Origin: JACVRW01 sp963821275
Lineage (GTDB): Bacteria; Actinomycetota; Thermoleophilia; Solirubrobacterales; Thermoleophilaceae
Reading direction: 5' to 3'
Length of the DNA: 64,000 nucleotides
Assembly (NCBI GenBank): GCA_963821275.1
Contig: CAWGDF010000009.1
Location: forward strand, 310,001 to 374,000
Shown here: positions 1-7,914 of the stretch, piece by piece
Numbering within the stretch: the stretch's first letter is position 1
Layout of the letters: every line of letters starts with the position of its first letter
Notes under the pieces: generated by a model
The model's database searches: none
Told to the model about the DNA's origin: nothing
What the model saw: only the letters and a program-made list of their open reading frames with translations
Translations under genes and position numbers: made by a program

Positions 1-117
1 CGTGCCGGTCTCGAAGGACTCGCACTCGTCCACGATCACGCGGTGGTGCTCCAGTCGCAGGCGGCGACCTACTACCGTGGGCTAGCCGACCGGATCGCGG
101 TCGGCATGCTTACGTAG
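1..117 (+). CDS. 3' end of a small charged protein (partial at window edge)
   Basis: Frame 1 is open from the first base to a TAG at 115-117 and encodes 38 residues ending in YYRGLADRIAVGMLT. It closely matches the C-terminus of the 81-residue protein at 36559-36804 on the other strand (shared AATYYR-LADRIAVG-L and VHD-A-VLQ-QA). Some nucleotide similarity continues past both stop codons. The start lies outside the window. Function is unknown; the intact paralog is a helical, Arg/Ala-rich cytoplasmic protein. Confidence 0.6.
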   Translation, partial: RAGLEGLALVHDHAVVLQSQAATYYRGLADRIAVGMLT

Positions 118-151
118 TGCTGCTGGCTAGCTGCAGGGACAGCCGGGGCGG

Positions 152-831
152 CTAGGTCGGATGGGGCTGCGCCAAGGGAGCGCTGCTTCGCGCCGCCGCT
201 TGGCTTCGCGCGTAGAGCAAGACTGCAGCCGTGAAGAGGACCAACCCGATCGGTCCGAAGGGCGGCGGGTGCGCGGCGATCATGAACCCGCATAGTCCGA
301 GCAGGATTGGGACCGATAGGGGTACACCGGCTTGTCGCCGGAGCGCGATCCCAGCCGCGATCGTCGCGGTGATCAGCGAGAGGCTCCCGATGATGTTGAA
401 GACACCGAAGTCGCGCACGAAGATGTTGTCGGTGAAATCAGTGACGAGGTTCGCCCCGGTGGCGCGCTCGTCGGCTGGGAGCCCGTTGACGGCTTGGACG
501 AGAACGCCCGTGCCGATGCCCAGCAGCACCTCCCACGCGGTGTAGAACAGGGCGAAGGTCGCCAGCGCCATCCGGCAGACCTGCGCCGCCGTGTTCTCGA
601 TTCCGCGGACGAGCAGGTAGATCGCGACGGCTAGCAACGGGATGAAGATCATCGTCCCGACGTGCACGACCAGCCAGCGACTGACGTGTCCCGCAACCCC
701 GCATATATGTCGCCCTCCCCTAGATGGTGGAAGAGCAGCAGTACCGCCCAGGCGAGCGGCACCCCGATCAGAAAGGCGAGTCCGCCGCGAGAGAACCCGG
801 CCCCGCGTGTTCGCCACCCGGCCAGGGCCAC
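152..831 (-). pseudogene. Multi-pass membrane protein, frameshifted near its N-terminus
   Basis: Two frames join into one membrane protein. From a GTG at 831 (GGAGG about 11 nt upstream) one frame encodes a first hydrophobic segment (GGLAFLIGVPLAWAVLLLF) and HHLGEGDIYAGLRD. The second frame continues with VSRWLVVHVGTMIFIPLLA and further membrane spans to a stop at 152. The switch is near position 690 and needs only one missing base. About five TM helices in total; the end is a short tail rich in Ala, Ser and Pro. No enzymatic motif is visible, so I cannot assign a role. It could be an intact gene hit by a sequencing indel or a recent pseudogene. Confidence 0.5.
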
Positions 832-974
832 GCCCCCCCAAGCCTCCGTTGCCGTCCCTTTACCGCCCTGTGGCTGCAGCGCAAGCGGTCGGCCGCATGA
901 TCGCCACCGATGCCATACCACGCAAGCACCACCGGGCCAGCCGCCGATGCGGTCGCCCGAGACAGGAGACAGTC

Positions 975-1421
975 ATGGACCATGCAGTCCCCAGACAGCA
1001 CCCAGCGGTCGTGCTCCGCTCCCGCTTCGACCATCTGCGTGCGCTGCTCGCCATCGCGCTGGTCGCCGTTGTCGGACTGACCGGCACCGTCGTGATCCTT
1101 GCCAGCGACAGCGACGAGGTCTCCAGCACCAGCGCTGCCGAGACGATCGAGCCCACCCGCGGCCCGCTCCCAGCGCAGCTACCGACCGCTCGCTATGAGC
1201 CCGGCACCCGCGGCCCGCTCCCGGCGCAGCTGCCGACGACTCGCTATGAGCCGGGCACCCGCGGCCCGCTCCCGGCGCAGCTGCCGACGACTCGCTACGA
1301 GCACGGCACCCGCGGCCCGCTCCCAGCGCAGCTACCGACCACCCGCCACGACAGCGACGGGGGACTCCCGCTCGCTGCGCCGGCCAAGGACTACAGCAAG
1401 AACGCCGCGACCGGCGATTAA
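975..1421 (+). CDS. Membrane-anchored protein with four 17-residue tandem repeats
   Basis: 148 residues. The ATG at 975 has AGGAG 6 nt upstream. The order is a basic N-terminus, one hydrophobic anchor or signal helix (about residues 19-42, ALLAIALVAVVGLTGTVVIL), a Ser/Glu linker, then four tandem copies of GPLPAQLPTTRYEPGTR (DNA period 51 nt, first bases at 1161, 1212, 1263 and 1314), and a short polar tail. The Pro-rich repeats are predicted to lie outside the membrane. I do not recognise a family. Copies 1 and 4 share synonymous changes that copies 2 and 3 lack, as expected for recent repeat duplication. A strong hairpin follows at 1450-1472. Confidence 0.6.
   Translation: MDHAVPRQHPAVVLRSRFDHLRALLAIALVAVVGLTGTVVILASDSDEVSSTSAAETIEPTRGPLPAQLPTARYEPGTRGPLPAQLPTTRYEPGTRGPLPAQLPTTRYEHGTRGPLPAQLPTTRHDSDGGLPLAAPAKDYSKNAATGD
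1161..1352 (+). repeat. 51-bp tandem repeat, four copies
   Basis: Exact 51-nt period inside the 975-1421 gene, with only a few substitutions between copies. Each unit keeps the reading frame and encodes one 17-residue Pro-rich unit. Such arrays often vary in copy number between strains. Confidence 0.85.
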
Positions 1422-1449
1422 CGGCGACGAAGAAGGCGGAGGACCCGGG

Positions 1450-1472
1450 GCGCCCCCTCAGCGAGGGGGCGC
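1450..1472. terminator. Bidirectional hairpin between convergent genes
   Basis: A perfect 9-bp GC-rich stem (GCGCCCCCT / AGGGGGCGC) with a 5-nt loop lies between the convergent ends of the repeat protein (stop 1421) and the OsmC gene (stop 1479). There is no U-tract, as is common in high-GC actinobacteria. Confidence 0.65.
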
Positions 1473-1478
1473 CTCGCG

Positions 1479-1874
1479 CTAGTCCAGCTCCACCCGCTCG
1501 TCGAACATGACCTCGCCCTCGAGCGTTCGGTGCACCGGGCACTTGGCCGCGATCTGCATCAGGCGCTCGCGCTGCTCCTCGGGGAGCTCCTTGGGCAGGT
1601 GGACCTCCATGGTGAAGCGGGTGGGGGAGCCGCGCTGGGAGGGCTCGTAGTCCACGTCGACGACCACGTCGCCCACCTCCCAGCCCTTGCGGTTGGCGTA
1701 CATCTCCATCGTTATCGCCGTGCAGGAGGCCAGGCTGGCGGCCAGCAGCTCCTGGGGGCTCGGCCCGGCGTTGTCGCCACCGGTCTCCCGCGGCTCGTCG
1801 GCCACCACGGTGTGGCCGCGGACCTCGACCTCGTGCTTGAGCGTGCCGTTCTCACGGCGGGCTATCGCCCTCAT
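1479..1874 (-). CDS. OsmC/Ohr-family peroxiredoxin-like protein
   Basis: 131 residues, normal length for an OsmC domain. Both family cysteines are visible: SLASCTAIT in the middle helix and AAKCPVHRTL near the C-terminus. Known members use this pair to reduce organic hydroperoxides in the cytoplasm. The ATG at 1874 overlaps the stop of the upstream cobalamin adenosyltransferase by 4 bases (ATGA), so it is the last gene of a three-gene minus-strand operon. The YhfA/OsmC subgroup cannot be separated from Ohr with confidence. Confidence 0.85.
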   Translation of the reverse strand: MRAIARRENGTLKHEVEVRGHTVVADEPRETGGDNAGPSPQELLAASLASCTAITMEMYANRKGWEVGDVVVDVDYEPSQRGSPTRFTMEVHLPKELPEEQRERLMQIAAKCPVHRTLEGEVMFDERVELD

Positions 1875-2425
1875 GTCCTCCCCTCGAACAGCTCAGGGTC
1901 GGGCTCGTCGGCGAAGCGCGCCATCGCGAACAGCGCGTCCGAGAGCCGGTTGAGGTAGATCAGCACGGTGTCGTCGGCGAGGTCGCCGTCGTGTCGCAAC
2001 GCGCTGACGCGGCGCTCGGCCCGGCGCACCGCCGTGCGGGCGAGGTCGAGCCGCGCGGACAGCTCGGTGCCGCCCGGGATCACGAACTTGGGCGGCAGCT
2101 TCACCCGCTCCATGTAGCGGTCGATGTCGGCCTCGAGCCGGTCCACCATGGCCGGGGTGACCTTCGACACGCCGGGCTCGAGGCGCTCAGCCGCCTCGGG
2201 GGCGGTGGCCAGCTCCGCGCCGGCCACGAAGAGCTCCTGCTGTACACGGAGGATGTCGTCGTACAGCTCGGCGCTCCGGTCGGCGGCGGCCCGGCAGAGG
2301 CCGAGCGCGGAGGCCGCCTCGTCCACGGAGCCGTACGCCTCGGGGCGGCCGGCCTCCTTGGCCACGCGGCCGCCATACCAGAGGCCCGTGCTGCCGTCGT
2401 CGCCCTTGCGCGTGTAGATCTTCAC
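1871..2425 (-). CDS. PduO-type ATP:cob(I)alamin adenosyltransferase
   Basis: 184 residues. The N-terminal KIYTRKGDDGSTGLWYGGRV nucleotide-binding loop, the RVQQELFVAGAELA segment and the C-terminal RRAERRV...LIYLNRLSDALFAMAR helix are diagnostic of the PduO/MMAB family. The enzyme transfers the 5'-deoxyadenosyl group of ATP to cob(I)alamin. The start is GTG at 2425, chosen because it overlaps the upstream stop by 4 bases (GTGA) and places the conserved KIYT motif at residue 2. The frame extends upstream only as a shadow of the DUF1015 gene. Confidence 0.9.
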   Translation of the reverse strand: MKIYTRKGDDGSTGLWYGGRVAKEAGRPEAYGSVDEAASALGLCRAAADRSAELYDDILRVQQELFVAGAELATAPEAAERLEPGVSKVTPAMVDRLEADIDRYMERVKLPPKFVIPGGTELSARLDLARTAVRRAERRVSALRHDGDLADDTVLIYLNRLSDALFAMARFADEPDPELFEGRT

Positions 2426-3675
2426 GTCAGCAGATTGAACAGCAGGCCGGTCGGGACCTTCGGGTAGAAGTAGGTCGACTTGGGCGGCATCGACTCGCCC
2501 TCGGCCGCCACCTCGCGCACCTGCTCCACCGGGGTGGCCCGCATGAAGAACCCGGCGTCGGCGCGACCCGACTCCACGGCCGCGATGGCGTCGTCGAGGC
2601 TCTTCGAGTAGTCGAGCCCGCGCAGGTGCGAGATGTCGTCCTCGGACATGCCCAGCGCGCCGCGCAGGACCACGGCCTCCAGCACCGCGGTGTCCAGGTG
2701 CCGGTAGGCGTCCGGCATCCCCTCGAGAGCGCGGTCGGCGATGGCCTGGTCCTTGAGGGTCACGCGGAAGGGGCGGCGGAAGAAGCTGTCCATGTAGCCG
2801 AAGGCCACCCGGCCGTTGGCCACCGGGGGCTCGAGCTCGGCGGCGGAGCCCAGCTCCTCGATCTCGAAGTCGCGTCGCAGGACATCCCGGATCGCGATCT
2901 GCTTCGCCTGGTCGTCCTTGAGCCCGGAGAGCAGGCGATGGGTGGGGAACACCAGCAGCCCGGGGTCGGAGAGCGAGCACAGCAGCATGAGCACGTAGCG
3001 GTGGTCGCCCTCGCCGCCCACCTCGTCCGCGTAGACGCGCGCGGTCTCGTAGCGGTGATGCCCGTCGGCGATCAGGAGCTCGGCGTCGGCCAGCGACATC
3101 TGCAGCTCTGCGATGAGGTCGGGGTCGGCGGTGCGCCAGAGCCGGTTTACGGTGCCGTCGAGGTCGGTGGCGGTCGCGTAGGGCTCGTCGGCCGCGAGCT
3201 GCGCCATCGTGCGCTCCGCGGCCTCCTCGCTGTCGGGAAACAGGGTGAAGATCGGGGACAGGTTCGCCCTGGTGGCTCGCGTGAGCCGAAGCCGGTCCTC
3301 CTTGGGGCCGGGGTGGGTGCGCTCGTGCGGCCGGATGCGCCCGGGGCCGTAATCGTCCACGTACACGCGCGCGAGGAAGCCGGTGCGCACCCGCCGGTTG
3401 CCGTCCGGCGGCCGGTACTCCTGGCGCAGCACCCACACGGCCGGTGTCTCCTCGTGGACCAGTACGCCCCGCTCGCGCCAATCGCCGAGGGTGGCGGCGG
3501 CCTCGTCGTAGCTGGGGGGCAGATCCACGTGGACGACGTTGTAGGGGCTGCGGGCCGCCAGCTCCGCCCGCAGCTCGTCGTCGATCACGTCGTAGGGCGG
3601 AGCGATCAGGTCGTCCAGCCGGCCTGCCTGCGCCGGGTCGTAGCGGAGTGCACGAAGCGGCTGGACGTCGGCCAT
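2422..3675 (-). CDS. DUF1015 family protein
   Basis: 417 residues, full family length. The family signature near the N-terminus is clear (PLRALRYDP, LIAPPYDVIDDE, SPYNVVHVDLP), followed by YRPPDGNRRVRTGF, the HERTHPGPKEDRL segment and IADGHHRYETA. The His-rich ADGHHR motif suggests an enzyme, but no reaction is established for the family. It is the first gene of the operon with cobalamin adenosyltransferase and OsmC, joined by a 4-base overlap. The start is an ATG at 3675, 88 bp from the divergent membrane-protein gene. Confidence 0.85.
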   Translation of the reverse strand: MADVQPLRALRYDPAQAGRLDDLIAPPYDVIDDELRAELAARSPYNVVHVDLPPSYDEAAATLGDWRERGVLVHEETPAVWVLRQEYRPPDGNRRVRTGFLARVYVDDYGPGRIRPHERTHPGPKEDRLRLTRATRANLSPIFTLFPDSEEAAERTMAQLAADEPYATATDLDGTVNRLWRTADPDLIAELQMSLADAELLIADGHHRYETARVYADEVGGEGDHRYVLMLLCSLSDPGLLVFPTHRLLSGLKDDQAKQIAIRDVLRRDFEIEELGSAAELEPPVANGRVAFGYMDSFFRRPFRVTLKDQAIADRALEGMPDAYRHLDTAVLEAVVLRGALGMSEDDISHLRGLDYSKSLDDAIAAVESGRADAGFFMRATPVEQVREVAAEGESMPPKSTYFYPKVPTGLLFNLLT

Positions 3676-3763
3676 GGCCGCACCCTACCCACCTGGTGGG
3701 GGAATAGACCGGGGCCCCGGACGTCCTTGTGCACATGCCGGATCGAACCCCCGTCTCGCGCCG

Positions 3764-4369
3764 ATGAGCGGCGTCGCGCCTGTCCTCGGCCTGCTCGCCG
3801 GGATCGTCGGTGTGCTCGGGATGATCCCCTACATCCGAGACACGGTCCGGCGCTCGACCCGCCCGCACCGCGGGACCTGGCTGATCTGGGGCACGCTCGC
3901 CATCGTCGTCTTCCTATCCCAACGGGCGGACGGCGCGAGTTGGAGCCTCGCGATGGCCGGCGCCGGCGCGACGACGGCCGCCCTGGTGGTTCTGCTCGCG
4001 ATCCACGTCGACCGGGGCCGCGTCACCGCGTCCGACGCGCTGCTGATCGTGATCGCGGGCGCCGGCGTAGCGGGGTGGGTCGTCCTGGACGAGCCGATCA
4101 CGGCGACCGCGTGCGTCGTCGCCGCGGACCTGATCGCCCTCGCCATGATGGTGCCCAAGACGTGGCGCGATCCCACGTCGGAGACGCTCTCCACGTTCGC
4201 GCTCGCCAGCCTGGGCGGCGCGCTGGCGGCCGGGTCCGTGGGTGCGCTCGAGCCGGCGCTGCTGCTTTACCCCGTCTACTACTGCGCCGGCAACGGCATC
4301 CTCGCGCTCATGATCTGGCACCGGCGCGCGGCGCTGGGTGGCGCGGCGTGGAGCCCGTCGCGGGCCTAG
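3764..4369 (+). CDS. Six-TM hypothetical membrane protein
   Basis: 201 residues from the ATG at 3764. About six hydrophobic helices are visible, with an early GMIPYIRDTVRRSTRPHRGTW segment and TWLIWGTLAIVVFLSQ. The two-half arrangement with TRPHRGTWLIW and VPKTWRDPTSETLSTF resembles PQ-loop/SWEET-like small permeases, which is only an inference. It is divergent from DUF1015. No substrate can be assigned. Confidence 0.65.
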   Translation: MSGVAPVLGLLAGIVGVLGMIPYIRDTVRRSTRPHRGTWLIWGTLAIVVFLSQRADGASWSLAMAGAGATTAALVVLLAIHVDRGRVTASDALLIVIAGAGVAGWVVLDEPITATACVVAADLIALAMMVPKTWRDPTSETLSTFALASLGGALAAGSVGALEPALLLYPVYYCAGNGILALMIWHRRAALGGAAWSPSRA

Positions 4370-4676
4370 ATGATTGATTCCGCGGCCGCGTGTGCGCGGG
4401 GGCGCACGGGACCGAGCCGGGCGAGGGGGGGTTCCTGACGTTGCGTCCAACTATTGGACGTTTCGTGCGGAACCCCCTCGCTACCCCGCCCGTTTCCCGC
4501 CGCAGGCGGCGAAGGCGGCGCGCCAAGCTGGTCGCCCGCGGGAATTTCCCGCTTCCCGGGAGGTCGCTCCGCAGGCCGAGGTCAACGCGGTTCGCTGGAG
4601 CTACCGCACGGGCGCGGGTCTCGGCTCGCTGGAGCTGAGCTGCGAGCCGGTCAGAGAGCTGAGCGCCGCCCCGGGT
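4370..4676. other. Intergenic region with a large nested hairpin
   Basis: No gene recognised. The region contains a nested inverted repeat at 4421-4481, listed separately, then GC-rich sequence without a start/RBS pair on either strand. It separates the stop of the 3764 gene from the stop of the convergent LysE gene. Confidence 0.5.
4421..4481. repeat. Nested palindrome, possible terminator or structured RNA
   Basis: The outer arms (GCGA-G-run-TTCC at 4421-4434 and GGAACCCCCTCGC at 4469-4481) pair with a two-G bulge. They enclose a perfect inner hairpin GTCCAA-CTA-TTGGAC at 4445-4459. It lies 50 bp after a stop codon and could terminate both convergent transcripts, but it is much larger than a usual terminator. 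Confidence 0.55.
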
Positions 4677-5318
4677 CTACGAGAAGCGGCCTTCCTGCGC
4701 GGCGCCTAGGGCCAGCCGGGCTCCCAGGAGCCCGAGCAGGGCGCCGACCACGCGGTCCACCACGGGCTTGACCCGTCCGTAGCCGCGCTGGACGCCGGGG
4801 CGCGAGAACACCACCGCCAGCAGGCAATGCCACCAGAGCGCGTTCACCGCGATCAGGACGACGGCCGCGACCCGCGCCGCGTCGGACACCCCGGCATCGA
4901 GAGCGGGAGCGAGGATGCTGCCGAAGAAGACCGCGGCCTTGGGGTTGGTCAGGTTCGTGAGGAGCCCGCGCCGGTAGTCGCGCGCCACGCTTCCGTCGGC
5001 GGGCGAGACGCCCGGTGACGGAGGCGGGTCCTGCGCGCCGCGCCAGGTCTGCACCCCGATGAAGACGAGGTAGGCGCCTCCCGCCAGCTGCACCGCCACT
5101 CGCAGCCAGCCCGCCTGGCCGATCACGAGCCCGAGCCCCAGGGCAGCGCCGCTGGCGAGCAGCAGCGCCCCGGACGCGACCCCCGCGGCGACCGCCAGCG
5201 CTCGCCGCCGCGAATGGGCCATCGCCGTCTGCGTCACGAGGAGGACGTTGGGCCCGGGCGAGGCCATGGCCGCCAAATGCATGGCGGCGATGGTGAGCAG
5301 GGTGGACGTGGGAGACAC
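4677..5318 (-). CDS. LysE/RhtB family amino-acid exporter
   Basis: 213 residues, typical length. The ATG-proximal MHLAAMASPGPNVLLVTQTAMA carries the family SPGPN signature. GGAYLVFIGVQTWRGA and RRGLLTNLTNPKAAVFFGSILAP are the other conserved LysE blocks. Six TM helices are expected; the transporter exports amino acids or similar metabolites. It diverges from the MetE-like gene with 111 bp between starts. Substrate cannot be predicted. Confidence 0.9.
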   Translation of the reverse strand: MSPTSTLLTIAAMHLAAMASPGPNVLLVTQTAMAHSRRRALAVAAGVASGALLLASGAALGLGLVIGQAGWLRVAVQLAGGAYLVFIGVQTWRGAQDPPPSPGVSPADGSVARDYRRGLLTNLTNPKAAVFFGSILAPALDAGVSDAARVAAVVLIAVNALWWHCLLAVVFSRPGVQRGYGRVKPVVDRVVGALLGLLGARLALGAAQEGRFS

Positions 5319-5429
5319 GGGACGGTTGACTCCTCAGGGGCGCTTCAATAGCGTCGCAGGCCCGAGGGAGACCGGTCTGTATCCGGCTCCGCGGGGCGCG
5401 TGCAGTCCACCGGGAGGAGTGAGAAGAAG

Positions 5430-6599
5430 ATGGCGTACGACCCCCGCACCGACACCGGCATCCCCACCGAGCCCGTGGGGTCACTGCCCCGGCCGTCGAA
5501 GCTCCAGGCCGCCTATGCCGACTACGACGAGGGCAAGATCTCCAAGGAGGACCTCGAGGCCGAGCAGGACGCCGCGGTCAAGGACTCGATCGAGAACATG
5601 GAGGCCACCGGTTGCCCGATCGTGTCGGACGGCGAGCAGCGCTGGTCCAGCTTCGCCACGTATCCCGTGACCGACACCCTGGCCGGCACCGGCCTGGCCG
5701 ATCACCTCGGCCCCGGCGGCCAGTACTTCGCGATCTTCGCCGACGGCCACCACCGCCAGCTCCCCAGGCTGGTCAGCGGGCCGTTCAGGTACCAGACCTA
5801 CGCCGGTGACACGCTCGAGAAGTCGATCAAGTACGCCAGCAGGCCGATGAAGCAGGCGGTGATCGCCCCGTCGATGATGGCGCTGCTCTACCCCCTCGAC
5901 GAGGAGGTCGACGGCTACCCCCGGGAGGAGTTCGAGGAGGACCTCACCAACGAGGCCGAGAAGGACATCCGGGGCGCCTTCGAGGCGGGGGCCGAGCGCG
6001 TGTCGATGGACTTCACCGAGGGTCGTTTGGCCACGCGCAACGACCCGCGCAACCCCTGGACCGGCGCGGGGATGCTGCCGCACTTCGTCGAGCTCATCAA
6101 CCGGGTGATGGACCGCTTCACGCCGGAGGAGCGCAAGAACATCGGTCTTCACACCTGCCCGGGCGGCGACCGCGACTCGGTCCACAGCGCGGACGTCCCG
6201 TACAACAACCTGCTGCCCGAGATGTTCAAGATCAACGCGGGCTACTTCCTGATCCAGCTCGCCAGCGAGCGCGACAAGGACCCGGTCTACGAGTCGATCG
6301 GCAAGTACAGCCGGGAGGACGCGAACGGGGTGGCGCAGATGTGCTACGTCGGCGTCATCAACCCGCAGAATCCGCGGATCGAGAGCCCACAGGAGGTCTG
6401 CGACGCGCTGGTGCGTGCCGCCGACTTCATCCCGAAGGAGCGGCTCGGTGCCACCGACGACTGCGGCTTCTCGCCCTTCAGCATCGACGAGAAGCCCAAC
6501 CACGGCTCGCCCGACTACGCGCGCGAGGTCGCGTTTGAGAAGGTCAGGAACCGCGTGGAGGGCACACGGATGGCCGCGGAGAAGCTCGGCGTCTCCTGA
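5430..6599 (+). CDS. Cobalamin-independent methionine synthase-like methyltransferase (MetE C-terminal domain)
   Basis: 389 residues, a stand-alone catalytic-domain version of MetE. It begins with the TEPVGSLPRPSKLQAAYADY motif and has GCPIVSDGEQRW. The zinc ligands fit: His and Cys in GLHTCPGGDRD and the final Cys in GATDDCGFSPF. Known relatives transfer a methyl group to homocysteine or similar thiols. The ATG at 5430 has GGGAGG 12 nt upstream. It lacks the N-terminal folate-binding half of full MetE, so the methyl donor may differ. Confidence 0.85.
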   Translation: MAYDPRTDTGIPTEPVGSLPRPSKLQAAYADYDEGKISKEDLEAEQDAAVKDSIENMEATGCPIVSDGEQRWSSFATYPVTDTLAGTGLADHLGPGGQYFAIFADGHHRQLPRLVSGPFRYQTYAGDTLEKSIKYASRPMKQAVIAPSMMALLYPLDEEVDGYPREEFEEDLTNEAEKDIRGAFEAGAERVSMDFTEGRLATRNDPRNPWTGAGMLPHFVELINRVMDRFTPEERKNIGLHTCPGGDRDSVHSADVPYNNLLPEMFKINAGYFLIQLASERDKDPVYESIGKYSREDANGVAQMCYVGVINPQNPRIESPQEVCDALVRAADFIPKERLGATDDCGFSPFSIDEKPNHGSPDYAREVAFEKVRNRVEGTRMAAEKLGVS

Positions 6600-6623
6600 C
6601 GGTGAGGCCGGGCTGGTGCCGGC

Positions 6624-7211
6624 TCACCCGGTCTCGTGCTCGAGCAGCAGCCGGCCGAGATCCTGGGCGCGGCGGGCGGCCCGCCGGTCGCCTTCGCCCG
6701 CCGCGACGATCGAGCCCTTCATGAGCAGGTGCCATTTCGCGGCCAGGGCCTCGGGATCGGACGCGCCGGCGTCGGTCGCGAACTCCGAGAGCATCCCGCG
6801 GATGTTCTTGAGGTGGGCGGCGCAGGCCAGGCGCACGGGGTGGTCGACCTGGTCGAACTCGAGCAGCACGTTGATGAACGAGCAGCCCTCGAAGTCCTCC
6901 TGCTGGAACCACTCGTCGAAGACGTCGAAGATGGCCAGCAGCCGGCCCGCCCCGTCCTCGGCGCGGGCCTCGGCCTGCGCGCGAAGCCACTGCTCGGTCC
7001 AGCGCCGCTCCCGCTCCTGCAGGAACTCCAGCACCAGCTCGTCCTTCGAGGCGAAGTGGCGGTAGAGACTCATCTTGGCCACCCCGGAGGTGGCGATGAT
7101 CGTGTCGACTCCCACAGCCCGTATGCCGTGGCGCGAGAACAGGTCGTAGGCCGTCTCGAGGATCCGCTCCCGGGCGGACCCCGCTACAGCCGCGCCACCA
7201 GAGTCGGACAC
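6624..7211 (-). CDS. TetR family transcriptional regulator
   Basis: About 195 residues. The N-terminal HTH is clear (SARERILETAYDLFSRHG, VGVDTIIATSGVAKMSLYRHFASKDELVLEFL). The rest is the ligand-binding helical domain (AIFDVFDEWFQQ, GCSFINVLLEF). I prefer the GTG at 7211: a TATATT -10-like element lies just upstream, which would give a leaderless message. An ATG at 7241 adds ten residues and is the alternative. It is divergent from the GcvT-like gene, a likely target. Confidence 0.85.
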   Translation of the reverse strand: MSDSGGAAVAGSARERILETAYDLFSRHGIRAVGVDTIIATSGVAKMSLYRHFASKDELVLEFLQERERRWTEQWLRAQAEARAEDGAGRLLAIFDVFDEWFQQEDFEGCSFINVLLEFDQVDHPVRLACAAHLKNIRGMLSEFATDAGASDPEALAAKWHLLMKGSIVAAGEGDRRAARRAQDLGRLLLEHETG

Positions 7212-7255
7212 GCAACGAATATAGCGGCGTGGGTGCGCCATGAAGTCCGATCCAG

Positions 7256-7906
7256 GTGACGAGGCGGTGCTCGGAGAGCGCCACGGGACGGCCGGTTGTA
7301 GCCCACTATGGGTCGGTCGCGGCGGAGATCGCGGTGTGCGTGAAGGCGGCGGGCCTGGCCGAGCGCGCGGACGTCCACCAGCTGCTCGTGGCCGGACGCG
7401 AGGCGCTGCTGGAGCCGGTGCTGGCCCATGCCACGGGACCGGATCTGCCGGCACCGGGACGCGCCGTCAGCGTGGCGGGCACCTGGTGCTGCCGGACGGC
7501 ACCCGACCGCGCGCTCGTCGCCGGAGCACCGGCGGCGATCGATCGCTGGCAGCGCGTGGTGCGGCAGGCCGGCCGGACTGCCGGCTCGGCCGTGTCCGCG
7601 GCGCGGGCCGAGAACGCGGCCGCCCTCTCGATCGTCGGCCCACGCGCCGCCGAGGTCATGGCCGGGGCGGGCCTCCCCGCGGGGGACCTGCCCGAGCACG
7701 GTGTCGCCGGCGGGTCACTGGCCGGGTGCCGGACCTGCGTGCTGCGCGAGCAGCCCGAGCGTTTCCTCCTGCTCTGCCCCGAGGGCTGCTCGGACGCCGC
7801 GCGCGAAGCGCTGTGGGAGGCGGGCAGCGGCCTCGGACTGGCGCACGTGGGGTGCGACGCGCTCGACAGGCTGAGCCTCGCCCAGCGCGACGCTCCCGGT
7901 CCCTGA
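7256..7906 (+). CDS. GcvT-like folate-binding protein (aminomethyltransferase / sarcosine oxidase gamma-like)
   Basis: 216 residues from a GTG. The opening HYGSVAAEIAVCVKAAGLAERADVHQLLVAG segment and LSIVGPRAAEVMAGAGLPAGDLP match the start and the folate-domain core of the GcvT superfamily. It is much shorter than GcvT (about 360) and similar to the gamma subunits of sarcosine oxidases. The beta-strand RFLLLCPEGCSDAAREALWEAG is conserved in that group. No alpha/beta sarcosine oxidase genes lie nearby. Probably controlled by the divergent TetR gene. Confidence 0.6.
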   Translation: MTRRCSESATGRPVVAHYGSVAAEIAVCVKAAGLAERADVHQLLVAGREALLEPVLAHATGPDLPAPGRAVSVAGTWCCRTAPDRALVAGAPAAIDRWQRVVRQAGRTAGSAVSAARAENAAALSIVGPRAAEVMAGAGLPAGDLPEHGVAGGSLAGCRTCVLREQPERFLLLCPEGCSDAAREALWEAGSGLGLAHVGCDALDRLSLAQRDAPGP

Positions 7907-7914
7907 GGCGCGGA

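Noticed and set aside
1871..3868. A 665-codon minus-strand frame that includes the cobalamin adenosyltransferase
   Set aside because: Only the last 184 codons are real; the upstream part is an out-of-frame reading of DUF1015.
2626..4377. A 583-codon plus-strand frame across DUF1015 and the next gene
   Set aside because: Shadow of the well-supported DUF1015 gene on the other strand; no motif.
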